Counted from the first letter of the stretch, positions 9,351 to 18,451 are shown. The stretch is 58,744 nucleotides of DNA from Pedobacter sp. ASV28 (GCF_016428855.1 NZ_JAELTN010000033.1:1-58744), one strand, 5' to 3'. Program-made: numbers and translations. The notes: generated by a model from the letters alone, not told the origin.

Positions 9351-10334
9351 TTATGAATTTAAACCTGTTTCAATAATCATTTTATTCATAAATGAAAGTA
9401 GATACTCTTTCATCTTTGTTGGATGAGGGTGATTGTTGACATCCAACGGAACATCGCTAGAGTCAACATGATATATTGGACTCAGCTTAACTCCATCTTC
9501 TACTTTCGCAGTTGTTTCTCTGCCTTTATGCTCAAATTTAGCAAAGACATCACTCTGCTCATCGATTCCTAATGTTTCTAGAGCAGCTATTTCAAATATT
9601 TGCGGATTTTTTCCTAAAACACTTTTCTTAATGTCATCTATCAGTAAAGCATTAGATAATCGATCCATGAAGCTAACTTTAAGCTCTATTTTAATATCAC
9701 CATAGTCTTGGTACTTTTTCGTAAATAAATGATCTCCTATATCTTTTGATAAACCACTTTTTCTGATTGTTATCGATTTTATATTTCCTTTTTTATAGCT
9801 TTCAATAGCCTCTTTGGTTATCTTTTCGTTGTAATCTATCGCTACGTCGATACCTAAGTTTTTTACAAATAATTGAAAGTTTAGTTGTAATATGTCGTGC
9901 ATTTGAATCTCTCCCATTGACTGTACAATTAACAGCCCAAGGTTTGAATTTTCAGGGATATGAAAAATAAAATAAAATGGGGATGAGGTAACTTGGTTTT
10001 TCTCAATAAGAAGGCCTTCTCCGGTGTTATCTAAGTTCTTGACACGGAAAGTCTGATTGGTGGGGCCGCCTTCAAATTGACCATAAAATAATCTTTCTTT
10101 CGATTTGAAGTGCACGTCTAATTCTGGTACAGTTATGGCCTTTGGCCAATTTTTGTAGGTGATAAATTTTCCCTCAAAACTTTCTAAGTAGGCTTTAAAA
10201 AAAGCATTAAATTTTTCTTGTTCATTTCCTTCATATAGATTGAACACCTCACTCCACATTCTGTTGGGATCTTTTTTAGCTCTACTCTTCTTCAATCTTA
10301 GAGTGAATACCTTTAATTTAATATCATATGACAT
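9351..10334 (-). CDS. Unrecognised 327-aa protein paired with a membrane protein
   Basis: 327 aa, no signal peptide, no membrane segments, mixed alpha/beta composition. It begins MSYDIKLKVFTLRLKK; the middle contains SSPFYFIFHIPENSNLGLLIVQ and the end is charged (HPHPTKMKEYLLSFMNKM). I do not recognise the family and see no nuclease, NTPase or nucleotidyltransferase motif. The start is the first gene after a 153-bp gap from the XRE-like regulator, and the stop is 2 nt before the four-helix membrane protein gene. The context suggests a sensor or effector half of a two-gene defence module. This is inference from position only. Confidence 0.7.
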   Translation of the reverse strand: MSYDIKLKVFTLRLKKSRAKKDPNRMWSEVFNLYEGNEQEKFNAFFKAYLESFEGKFITYKNWPKAITVPELDVHFKSKERLFYGQFEGGPTNQTFRVKNLDNTGEGLLIEKNQVTSSPFYFIFHIPENSNLGLLIVQSMGEIQMHDILQLNFQLFVKNLGIDVAIDYNEKITKEAIESYKKGNIKSITIRKSGLSKDIGDHLFTKKYQDYGDIKIELKVSFMDRLSNALLIDDIKKSVLGKNPQIFEIAALETLGIDEQSDVFAKFEHKGRETTAKVEDGVKLSPIYHVDSSDVPLDVNNHPHPTKMKEYLLSFMNKMIIETGLNS

Positions 10335-10364
10335 AATGAGAACTTGTTGTTTAGATTTATAATT

Positions 10365-10462
10365 TTACATTTTCTTATACCCCTCCCCAAACTCCTTCAA
10401 CCTCTTTATCAACTCTGGGTTATTCACTTTTAGGTTTTTTCCTTATCAAACCGTGCAAACTC
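10365..10462 (-). pseudogene. Decayed 3' end of an unknown gene
   Basis: In the gap between the regulator and the 327-aa gene the minus strand reads EFARFDKEK, then, after a one-base shift at a run of six A residues, NLKVNNPELIKRLKEFGEGY followed by KKM and a stop. It has the look of a real protein C-terminus, but in-frame stops lie just upstream. It may be the last trace of a deleted partner gene of the regulator. The call is weak because the stretch is short. Confidence 0.35.
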
Positions 10463-10487
10463 TTAAAGCATGTCTTCTTCATCAACC

Positions 10488-11042
10488 CTACTTCTTCACT
10501 AATTTATAAAACACTGGCTTTGGCCCACGTCCTTCTCTTGCCGTATCTTTTCTTTCGGTTCTCTCTATTTTTTCCTTAAAAGATTTCTTAAAGCGGTCTA
10601 TAATTTGACTTACAGAGTAGGTTTCTCCATATTCTTCTAAAATGCTAATTGCGATGTCCTCTGCTAAAAACTCATCACCAACCTTATAGATTGTTATTGC
10701 TTCGTTGATCTGGTGGTTAATGTCACTTTGTGTGTAGGTAGTCTCCTTTGGGGTTCCTTCCGCCTTTCTATATGCTATACGCTGTTTGGTTTTTTCTGGA
10801 AGTGAATCAAAAGAGGGGATAGGATGATCGGGATTACCGAATTCAAAGTATCTTAGACCAAATGATTGAGCTATAGCCTCAGCTGTTTCGAGTTGTATGC
10901 TACCTGTATTATCCAAAACAGCAGAAATAGTTTTTTTAATCGACTTGGCCAAATACGCTATATCAATAGCTTCTAAAGAAAATTTCTTCATGTATCTTCT
11001 TAATATATCTGCGTATTCTGCAATAACAACTACTTCTTTCAT
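10488..11042 (-). CDS. XRE-like helix-turn-helix regulator
   Basis: 184 aa. Residues about 10-65 have the five-helix pattern of an XRE/Cro domain (SLEAIDIAYLAKSIKKTISA, then LETAEAIAQSFGLRYFEFGN). The C-terminal half is a charged helical region ending in REGRGPKPVFYKLVKK. It probably binds DNA and is the outermost gene of the island, transcribed towards it. The leader contains two ACAAAC hexamers in an AT-rich stretch just upstream of the ATG (minus strand, about 11055-11090), which could be operator half-sites. It may control the defence genes, but a 153-bp gap with a gene relic separates it from them. Confidence 0.7.
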   Translation of the reverse strand: MKEVVVIAEYADILRRYMKKFSLEAIDIAYLAKSIKKTISAVLDNTGSIQLETAEAIAQSFGLRYFEFGNPDHPIPSFDSLPEKTKQRIAYRKAEGTPKETTYTQSDINHQINEAITIYKVGDEFLAEDIAISILEEYGETYSVSQIIDRFKKSFKEKIERTERKDTAREGRGPKPVFYKLVKK

Positions 11043-11233
11043 TTAATTAATAGAAAACGTTTGTTTTTTATATTTTATATTATTATGTTTGTTATCAGTT
11101 AATTATAGCGACAAAATAGAGTGGGGCTTTGACCTTGCTTTTTACGATGTCACTCATGCCAGAAACCGTCAATTTCCACATGAGCCGATCGTGGGTTCGC
11201 TTTCTATTGAAATTTGTATCTTCGCATACTTAT

Positions 11234-11337
11234 TCAATAGGGCGAACTTCATGTAAGTCTTTTGTGGAACTCAAACCAAAGGTTTGAGCGGTTCTTGACG
11301 GTACCACTGGCAAAAGCATTGAAGTTCGTCTTATTGA
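11234..11337 (+). ncRNA. Candidate structured RNA element
   Basis: Bases 11234-11251 (UCAAUAGGGCGAACUUCA as RNA) pair with 11320-11337 (UGAAGUUCGUCUUAUUGA) over 18 consecutive positions, including two G-U wobbles. Inside lies a perfect 8-bp hairpin, CTCAAACC/GGTTTGAG, with a 3-nt loop (11270-11288). The wobbles pair only in a plus-strand transcript, which favours an RNA structure over a DNA palindrome. I recognise no RNA family. It could also be a mobile-element relic. Confidence 0.4.
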
Positions 11338-11892
11338 TTCTATCAATTCGGTTCCTTCATTGCTTTAAGGGTATACATCGTTACATAATCAAATTAGTTA
11401 TACCGTTATGCAACCGAAAAAATTAAGCGCCGTGCCATACCGTTACCTCCAGGAGGCTAGGTGTGGTTTTTCCCAATCTATCCTAATAAAGAACGTCATC
11501 CGTTCACCATCGTAGTGCGTACTAGATACACAAACAGAAAATAGCCAATAAAAAGAAGGGTGCATGAGAGCGCACTGATTTTCTTTAGATCGGTTTACAT
11601 TTTGTTTGGTTAACAGTCCCTTAGCTTACAGGCCAAAAGATGCACTTAAATGGTATATCGCAATTCCAAGGTAGGCAAATTTCCCTATATAAGCAATAAG
11701 GTTTCCCGTAAAGGCGGGTAAAATACGCCTTCATGGGGCTGGTATGGCCTAAAAATATTTATTAATAAGGTTAAAAATATGATGAAGATTATTGATGCAA
11801 AGTACAAAGATTTAGCTGCGCTTTCTTTCAGTTCTCCGCTATGGTTAGCCTGTTCCGATATGATCGGAAAGATGACGGTAGGGGTAAGGGCG

Positions 11893-12845
11893 GTGCTAAT
11901 GAAATGGAGATTGCCGTGTCGCTGCACTCCTCGCAATGACGGGGAGGGGAAGGGGTAGTGCTGGAATTCCTCCCCCAACACCTCTGAATAGTCGGGATAA
12001 ACTCTCCAAAGAGCCTGCTCCGATGCATCGGAGGGGACATGGACAGTGTAATAAAGCAATACCGTTGCTAAGAACGACGGACGGCCTCAGCAAACCGACG
12101 TTGAGGAAATTGTTTGCTACAGCGTTAAAAATAAAAAGCTGTTTGAGCGTAGCGAGTTCTTTTTATTTAGCTGTAGAAGGCAATTTTTAGGAGGGATGGT
12201 ACAGCCTAGATTTTTGCTTCTTTTCATCAATGGAAAAGAAGATGCTCCTCCGGCAAAACTTGTGCCGATCCGATAGCTATCGGATTATCGGTAGAGGAGA
12301 AGAAAAAACACCAACTACCACATTAAGATCCCGTATGGAGCACGGGATGGCGGTTTAGGAGGACAGTACTAATGAAATGGAGATTGCCATCCCGATAATA
12401 TCTGGACAGGCTGGCTCGCTCAAACCAAGGCCTCGCAATGACGGTGAGGGGAAGGGGTAGTGCTGATGAACTTGGATGCTTCGACAGGCTTACCCATTTT
12501 ATCGGTACAGGCTAGCATGACACGCAGGGGTGAAAGGGGGGCTATGGATAGTGCAAGGATGCAATGTTGCTAAGAACGAAGAACGGCCTAGCATATCGCC
12601 GAAGCAGAAAGCAACAAATTGCTTTGCAGAACCATTCGGCAACTACTACCAAGCAAGAAAGCAGTGTGTGAGGGAGACAGCGGAAGGATCAAACGCATTT
12701 TTCTTGCGCATAAGAGCTATTTGTTAGCTTAATGCAAGGGGATTTATGCAGGCCTTGATTTTTTGCTTCGTTTTTTATCAAGAAAAAATGAAGGTGTCAC
12801 CACGGCGTAACTAGTGCCGATTTATTAGTAGAGTAGAAAAATAGA
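11893..12845. repeat. Diverged tandem duplication of a ~0.5-kb non-coding unit
   Basis: Three landmarks recur in the same order: CTAATGAAATGGAGATTGCC with CTCGCAATGACGG at 11895-11963 and 12369-12465; GTTGCTAAGAACGA plus CGGCCT at about 12064 and 12565; and TTTTTGCTTC followed by GTGCCGAT at about 12206 and 12752. Offsets are 474, 501 and about 546 bp, so the copies have acquired indels. Neither copy codes for protein. A related GGAGATTGC...CTCGCAATGACG piece recurs at 18895-18930. Confidence 0.65.
12268..12285. repeat. 18-bp perfect palindrome
   Basis: ATCCGATAGCTATCGGAT is its own reverse complement. The core CCGATAGCTATCGG resembles short palindromes scattered in many Bacteroidota genomes, though I see only one copy in this window. 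It could be a dispersed repeat or a protein-binding site. Confidence 0.6.
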
Positions 12846-12983
12846 TCCTTCGCTACGCTCTGGATGACAGGATGCTTAGAAGAAGGAACGATGAAACTTA
12901 ACTAACACAATATGAAATACAACCATTACCCATTCGATCGCATTTACGCGCTCAAACCAAAGAATCCTGTGTAGTTAGCGACT

Positions 12984-13044
12984 AAACCCGCCGCCTATTC
13001 CATAAAAATTTAGGTTAATAATAATAATGCAACGCGGCGGGTTT
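12984..13044 (+). promoter_or_regulatory. Stem-loop in the leader of the thioredoxin/SusC operon
   Basis: AAACCCGCCGC (12984-12994) and GCGGCGGGTTT (13034-13044) form an 11-bp GC-rich perfect stem with a 39-nt AT-rich loop. It ends 39 bp before the ATG at 13084. The right arm runs into TTTTAGG, so it could act as a terminator for upstream transcription or as an attenuator of the uptake operon. Which one is not decidable from sequence. Confidence 0.5.
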
Positions 13045-13083
13045 TAGGAGTATTCAATCAACTAAAAACAAACTAACTTATTT

Positions 13084-13710
13084 ATGACTAACAAAATAAC
13101 GATATACATCGTACTGGCTATGCTATGCCAAAAAAAGCCGAAAGCTAAAAGGCCAAAGCTGAAAGCTTATGTACTAATAGCCTTATTGCTATGCTTAAAT
13201 TTTGGGGCAATGGCGCAAGACCAAACCGAAATAAAACCCTTTTATGTCGGCGATCTCCTTCCGGAAACTTTCTGGCAGCAGGAACATCACATTTACGCCA
13301 ATGGAAAAATAAATAGACAAACGCTGGCAACTTACAAAGAAAAACTGCTCGTTTTAGATTTCTGGGCAACCTGGTGTGGCAGCTGCATTAAGAAATTTTC
13401 CTTGTTAGACAGCCTACAGCATCAATATCCCCATGAACTTGCGGTGTTGTTGGTCAATGCCAAAAAATCCAAGGACAACCAGGCTTTGGTTGGGCAAACG
13501 TTGGAAGCTTATAGCTTAAGCTCGGTATTAGCAGATACTCTTTTGAGCCTGAACTTTCCACATCGCATGTTGCCACATTATGTATGGCTGCACAACGGCA
13601 GGGTATTCGCTATTACGGATGCCACGCATGTAAACCCTTACATGCTCACCACAGTGCTGGCGCGCTATCGAGAAATAAAGAGTTATAATAAACCGAAGAA
13701 GAGGCCATGA
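13084..13710 (+). CDS. Exported thioredoxin-like (TlpA family) protein
   Basis: 208 aa. A long positively charged N-region is followed by a hydrophobic segment (residues 29-41) and a likely signal-peptidase site after AMA, so it is exported to the periplasm. The thioredoxin fold follows, with FWATWCGSC (Cys98 and Cys101, the CXXC redox pair) and a likely cis-proline in MLPHYVW. TlpA-like proteins reduce or maintain disulfides. The stop overlaps the SusC start by 4 bp (ATGA), so the two are co-translated. In this phylum such thioredoxins often accompany SusC/SusD loci, more usually downstream. The first ATG was chosen; a start nearer the hydrophobic core is possible. Confidence 0.85.
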   Translation: MTNKITIYIVLAMLCQKKPKAKRPKLKAYVLIALLLCLNFGAMAQDQTEIKPFYVGDLLPETFWQQEHHIYANGKINRQTLATYKEKLLVLDFWATWCGSCIKKFSLLDSLQHQYPHELAVLLVNAKKSKDNQALVGQTLEAYSLSSVLADTLLSLNFPHRMLPHYVWLHNGRVFAITDATHVNPYMLTTVLARYREIKSYNKPKKRP

Positions 13711-16700
13711 GCAAAAAGTGGATATTTGTGTGCTTCCTGTTGGGTGCAACAGTGGCACAGGCCTATGGCCAATACACCCTTAGTGGCAAGGTAACTGATC
13801 GAAGTACCGGGATAGGAATTGGAAAAGTCAAAATCAGTGTTCCGGATCAAAAGCAAGAGCTCTTAAGTGCAGATGATGGAACGTTCAAGTTCAGCTCAAG
13901 CCAAAAGCAAATCGCCCTCAGCTTTGCTGCGGTAAACTTTCATACTTTAGATACACTGCTCACATTACCACTGTCCAATGTCAATATTACATTAAGGAAC
14001 AAGGTACAGGAATTGGAGACGGTCAACATCAGTACGGGCTATCAGGTATTGCCAAAAGAGCATTCCGTTGGTGCTTATCAGGTCATCGGGCAGCAGCAAC
14101 TGGCCGAACAGATCAGCTATAACATTACCACAAGACTAGAGGCTATAGGTAACGGCCTCATGGTAGATCGGGAGAGCAGCAACCGTAACAACCTGATGCT
14201 TCGCGGCCCAGGTACACTTAGTGGTCCATCGCAGATGTTGGTAGTGGTAGATAACTTTCCCTATGAGGGAGATCTCGATTTGCTAAACCCCAACGATGTA
14301 GAAAGTATCACCGTGCTCAAAGATGCTGCTGCAACTTCGGTTTGGGGCAGTAGGGCGGGCAATGGCGTTATGGTCATCACCACCAAAAAAGGAAAACAGA
14401 ACCAGTCCCTAACCATCAATGCCAATGCGGCCAATACCTACACCACAAAACCAAATCTGTTCTATATCCCGCAAATGGCCACATCCGATTTCATCGATGT
14501 AGAACTAAGGCTCTTCGCCGCCAATAAGTACCTAAACGAGTACAACAGCGTAGCCAGAACCCCCTTAAGTCCGGTGGTAGAAACCATGTACAATACTTCA
14601 TTAACGGCATCACAAAAAGAAAATATCATCAACGGGTTCAGAAGTTTGGAGGTTAGAAACGACTATGAAAAGTACATCTATCAGTCAGCGGCTATACAGC
14701 AGTACAACTTAACGGCACAGGCGGGGGGCAGCAATTATGCATGGATTGCTACGCTGGGCTATGATGCGGCAACGGGTACCCTGGCCGAGAGCAACGATAG
14801 GCTAAACCTGCGTTACCAACTTCATTTTACGCCAGTTAAAAATCTGCGTTTAGACCTTGGCTTGGCTTATGGTATGGTCAATAAAAAAAGCGGTAAAGAG
14901 GCCTATGGGAATGTATTGATGGGCAATTACCAGATTTATCCCTATGCACAACTGGCAGATGCCGAGGGCAATGCCCTGCCGTTGGCACGTGACTACAGAC
15001 TGAGCTATCTAGCTGGACTAGATAGTAGGTTGTTGGATTGGAAATACTATCCGCTAACCGATTACAGCTACAATACCATAAAAACCAATACCTCAGATCT
15101 GAACCTGAACGCCGCCATTGCCTACCAATGGAAAGGGCTCAAGTTAAGCCTCACGGGCAGGTACCAAAATCAGCCCAGCCAAAGTCAAAATCTTCAGCAG
15201 CTTGGCGGTTACATGGCAAACAACCTGATCAACCGTTTTACGCAGCTTACCGCAACTACGGCAAGCTATCCATTGCCCATGGGCGATATCATGGACAGAC
15301 AGTGGTCCAGCTTCAAGGCAACCGACCTAAGGGCACAGCTCGATTACAAACGTAGCTTTGGCAAACATGGCTTCAACTTCATGGCAGGTGCCGAACGTAG
15401 GCAGAACGAAACTGAATCCAATGCCACTAGGCAATACGGCTATAATAGCGAGCAACTATTAGGCATAGCTGTAGATTACGTCAACCAATATACGACCTAT
15501 GTAACAGGGGCTAGAGCGATTATTCCCGATGGTCAGTCAGATAGACGCTACCTCAATAGGTTCATCAGCGTCTATGGTAACTTTAGCTATGATTATCTCC
15601 AACGCTATGCACTTTACAGCAGTATCAGAAGAGATGCATCCAACCTTTTTGGTGTAAATATTAACGACAAGTGGAAGCCCTTATGGTCTATAGGCTTGGG
15701 TTGGCAGGCAAGTAGCGAACCTTTCTACAACTTCAAGGCCATAGACTACCTAAAGCTAAGGCTTACCTATGGTTTTTCAGGTAATGCCGATCCCTCACGT
15801 ACGGCGGTTACCACCATCATGTATGGCGGCACCTCGCCCTTTACACAAAGTGCCTATGCCTATGTAGATAGGAAGTTCAATCCCGACCTGAAATGGGAAA
15901 CCATACGTACGCTTAACTTGGGGCTCGATCTCAAAGCTTTTGGAAATAGGCTTTCTGGAAGTATAGATTATTACATCAAGGATGGAAAGGATCTTTTCAG
16001 TGCTTATCCAATTGATTATACCACAGGTGTAGGTGCAACTATTGTTAGGAATGTAGCGAGTATAAGGGGGCAAGGTGTAGACCTTCAATTGAATGTACTC
16101 AATGTTGCTGGTCGCTTCAATTGGCAGACCCAATACAACATTAGCCATAATACCAATAAGGTAACAGCATACTACGTTGCATCTGCGGCGGCAAGCAACT
16201 ACGTGGCTGGTGCGGCAGCGCAGATCACGGGCATTGTAGGCAAACCCGTGTACAGTGTATTTACCTACCGTACCGATGGCCTCGATGCCAATGGTAATCC
16301 TATTGGCTACCTTAACGGCCAGCCTAGCTACAATTATAACAGCATCATAGGAACTGGAACCTCCATTAACGAGCTCGATTTTAGCGGTGCCTCTTTGCCT
16401 ACTTGGTTTGGTAACCTTCAAAATAGGTTCAGTTATGGTGCGTTCAGCTTGCAGACAAGCATCAGTTTCAAAGCGGGTTATTACTTTAAGCGCAACTCCA
16501 TCAACTATGGCAATCTCATCAATAACGGACAGGGCCATGCAGATTATGCCTTGCGTTGGCAAGCTCCCGGCGATGAGGCAAATACCATAGTGCCCGCTTT
16601 CCTTTATCCTAATGTGGCAGGAAGGGATGCTTTTTACAACGGCTCCTCGGTATTGGTAGAAAAAGGCGATCACGTAAGGTTACAATACATCAATTTAACC

Positions 16701-16874
16701 TATCAATTGCCATTGGCAAAAACGTGGATTAAAAGAATACAGATGAGTTTTAACGCCTCAAACTTGGGTATTCTGTGGCGGGCGAACAACAAAAATATAG
16801 ACCCGGAATACTATAGGGGTAACTTTTTTCCGATCTCCAAAACCTATGCCCTTGGGCTTAAACTAGATTTTTAA
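13707..16874 (+). CDS. SusC/RagA TonB-linked outer-membrane transporter
   Basis: 1055 aa. There is a signal peptide (MSKKWIFVCFLLGATVAQAYG), then a carboxypeptidase-regulatory-like domain (about 24-100), a plug domain (about 115-225, with NLMLRGPGTLSGPSQMLVVV and VESITVLKDAAATSVWGSRA), and a C-terminal beta-barrel ending in aromatic-rich YALGLKLDF. SusC proteins import glycans or peptides captured by a SusD lipoprotein, powered by TonB. The substrate is not readable; no sugar-degrading enzyme is nearby. Overlap with the thioredoxin gene and the SusD gene 214 bp downstream define the locus. No FecR/anti-sigma regulator flanks it. Confidence 0.95.
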   Translation: MSKKWIFVCFLLGATVAQAYGQYTLSGKVTDRSTGIGIGKVKISVPDQKQELLSADDGTFKFSSSQKQIALSFAAVNFHTLDTLLTLPLSNVNITLRNKVQELETVNISTGYQVLPKEHSVGAYQVIGQQQLAEQISYNITTRLEAIGNGLMVDRESSNRNNLMLRGPGTLSGPSQMLVVVDNFPYEGDLDLLNPNDVESITVLKDAAATSVWGSRAGNGVMVITTKKGKQNQSLTINANAANTYTTKPNLFYIPQMATSDFIDVELRLFAANKYLNEYNSVARTPLSPVVETMYNTSLTASQKENIINGFRSLEVRNDYEKYIYQSAAIQQYNLTAQAGGSNYAWIATLGYDAATGTLAESNDRLNLRYQLHFTPVKNLRLDLGLAYGMVNKKSGKEAYGNVLMGNYQIYPYAQLADAEGNALPLARDYRLSYLAGLDSRLLDWKYYPLTDYSYNTIKTNTSDLNLNAAIAYQWKGLKLSLTGRYQNQPSQSQNLQQLGGYMANNLINRFTQLTATTASYPLPMGDIMDRQWSSFKATDLRAQLDYKRSFGKHGFNFMAGAERRQNETESNATRQYGYNSEQLLGIAVDYVNQYTTYVTGARAIIPDGQSDRRYLNRFISVYGNFSYDYLQRYALYSSIRRDASNLFGVNINDKWKPLWSIGLGWQASSEPFYNFKAIDYLKLRLTYGFSGNADPSRTAVTTIMYGGTSPFTQSAYAYVDRKFNPDLKWETIRTLNLGLDLKAFGNRLSGSIDYYIKDGKDLFSAYPIDYTTGVGATIVRNVASIRGQGVDLQLNVLNVAGRFNWQTQYNISHNTNKVTAYYVASAAASNYVAGAAAQITGIVGKPVYSVFTYRTDGLDANGNPIGYLNGQPSYNYNSIIGTGTSINELDFSGASLPTWFGNLQNRFSYGAFSLQTSISFKAGYYFKRNSINYGNLINNGQGHADYALRWQAPGDEANTIVPAFLYPNVAGRDAFYNGSSVLVEKGDHVRLQYINLTYQLPLAKTWIKRIQMSFNASNLGILWRANNKNIDPEYYRGNFFPISKTYALGLKLDF

Positions 16875-17088
16875 TACGATAATTATGTCTAATGGAACCG
16901 ATCTAGCTATACGAGTAACTCAGGCCTTCACAGAGCTGAACAGGGCGCAGCCGTGGCTTTTTTGCCTACTTTTTCAGCCATAGGAAAAAGTTGGACACGC
17001 GTTAGCGACAGCGCATTAAAGCGTTCAGGAACCATGTTAATTTAATTAATGCTGCTCATAAAGAATTTTACCCTAAAAATGATATCTA
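16875..17088 (+). repeat. Repeat-bearing spacer between susC-like and susD-like genes
   Basis: The 214-bp spacer holds a hairpin ACTTTTTC...GAAAAAGT (16968-16991) and a GGCTTTTTTGCC stretch resembling the TTTTTGCTTC...GAAAA pieces at 12206 and 12752. susC and susD are normally almost contiguous, so this looks like an inserted dispersed repeat. The hairpin could lower downstream transcription. Confidence 0.45.
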
Positions 17089-18447
17089 ATGAAAAAAGTG
17101 TTTAAAATGAGAAGCCTAGTGTTTGCAATAGCTGTACTGGGCATGTTGGCCTCATGTAAAGATTATTTGGATGCAAAACCTGATACAAGACTGGCGGTCA
17201 TCACCAGCATCAAGGATATGCAGGCTATGCTAGACTATTATCCAAGAATGAACTACAACGATCCCTCGGTGGCTGCCGTATGCGCAGATGAATATTTTAT
17301 TACCGATGACGTTTACCAATCTAGAAAGGATACAGAGCAGAACCTTTACAAATGGGCACCGTCCCACGTATTCGACGAGCGTTCCAATGCCTGGAAAGAT
17401 GTATATGAAATCGTCTATTTTTCAAATGTGGTGCTCAATGCCGTAGAGGAAAACAAAGACAAATTAAATGTAAATGAGCTAAAGCAGATTTCGGCACAGG
17501 CAAAGTTTCATAGGGCACGCCAGTTTTTGAATGCTATCGACATCTGGACATTGCCATATCGAGCAGCAACGGCGGCAACCGATCAGGGCATCCCACTACG
17601 CCTGGATGCAAATTTCAATACGCCCAGTGTAAGGGCTACGCTTGCAGAAAGTTTTACACAAGTAATCGCCGATCTACAAGTTGCCGCAGCAGGCTTGCCC
17701 AGCAAACCGCTCACACCAATGCGACCTGCAAAGGCAGCAGCCTATGGCATGCTTTCTCGTGCCTACCTTCGCATGGGAAATTATACCATGGCAGGCCTAT
17801 ATGCAGATAGTTGCCTCCAAATTGAAAGTCGGCTGATGGATTTCAATACCCTAACCACGAGTGCCAACTTTCCGATAGCTCAGTTAAATAGCGAGGTGGT
17901 TTTTGAGAGTAGGGCGGTACCTCTTGGCCCTGTTACAAATGCTAGGGCTTTGGTAAATCCGGCTATCTATGCAATGTATGAAAACGATGACCTGAGAAAA
18001 GCAGTTTATTTTAAGGCCAGTGGCACAGATTACATTTTTAAAGGCCAGTATGCAGGCTCGGCCAATATGTTCAACGGGATAGCGGTGGATGAAATGCTAC
18101 TTACCCGTGCCGAGTGCTTTGCGCAGAATGGCAAGCTAGATAAGGCCTTGGCAGACCTTAACTTATTACTAAAGAATAGGTATAAAACAAATACTTTTAT
18201 TCCCTATGTCTTAACAGACCAACAACTAGTATTAAGTCTGATCAAAAAGGAAAGGTTGAAGGAATTATACCTGAGATGCTTGAGATGGGCAGATATTAGA
18301 AGATGGAATGCGACGGGAGATCATTTGGTGCTCAAGCGCAGTATAGGAGGCAGCACGTTTGAACTGGAGCCGAATTCGCTAAGGTATGCTTTGGCGATCC
18401 CGGAGGATATCATTGCTTTGTCGGGCATGCAACAGAACAGAAGATAA
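17089..18447 (+). CDS. SusD/RagB outer-membrane nutrient-binding lipoprotein
   Basis: 452 aa. Signal peptide with lipobox LASC (Cys23), then the SusD-like N-terminus (DYLDAKPDTRLAVITSIKDM) and tetratricopeptide-like helices (AKFHRARQFLNAIDIWTLPYR; AAAYGMLSRAYLRMGNYTMA). The C-terminal half ends with RLKELYLRCLRWADIRRWN and LRYALAIPEDIIALSG, as in the family. It sits on the cell surface over the SusC barrel and captures substrate. At 452 aa it is a little shorter than many SusD proteins. It pairs with the upstream SusC despite the 214-bp spacer. Confidence 0.93.
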   Translation: MKKVFKMRSLVFAIAVLGMLASCKDYLDAKPDTRLAVITSIKDMQAMLDYYPRMNYNDPSVAAVCADEYFITDDVYQSRKDTEQNLYKWAPSHVFDERSNAWKDVYEIVYFSNVVLNAVEENKDKLNVNELKQISAQAKFHRARQFLNAIDIWTLPYRAATAATDQGIPLRLDANFNTPSVRATLAESFTQVIADLQVAAAGLPSKPLTPMRPAKAAAYGMLSRAYLRMGNYTMAGLYADSCLQIESRLMDFNTLTTSANFPIAQLNSEVVFESRAVPLGPVTNARALVNPAIYAMYENDDLRKAVYFKASGTDYIFKGQYAGSANMFNGIAVDEMLLTRAECFAQNGKLDKALADLNLLLKNRYKTNTFIPYVLTDQQLVLSLIKKERLKELYLRCLRWADIRRWNATGDHLVLKRSIGGSTFELEPNSLRYALAIPEDIIALSGMQQNRR

Positions 18448-18451
18448 GAGA

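Larger units (their letters stand above)
11043..13083. other. 2-kb region without a convincing gene
   Basis: This stretch separates the defence island from the SusC/SusD locus. Short open frames here overlap each other on several frames and none has protein-like composition. It contains a paired element at 11234-11337, a diverged tandem duplication from about 11893 to 12845, an 18-bp perfect palindrome at 12268-12285 and a stem-loop at 12984-13044. It reads like a recombination hot spot or island junction rather than coding DNA. Confidence 0.7.

Noticed and set aside
8851..10334. Direct assignment to Kiwa (KwaA/KwaB)
   Set aside because: Only the size and topology agree; gene order is reversed and no sequence motif supports it.
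11685..12190. Several overlapping ORFs of 65-124 aa
   Set aside because: They cover repeat DNA on different frames and strands, and none has a domain or protein-like pattern.
15795..16673. 292-aa minus-strand ORF
   Set aside because: Lies antisense to the intact SusC gene; no family features; a codon-bias shadow.
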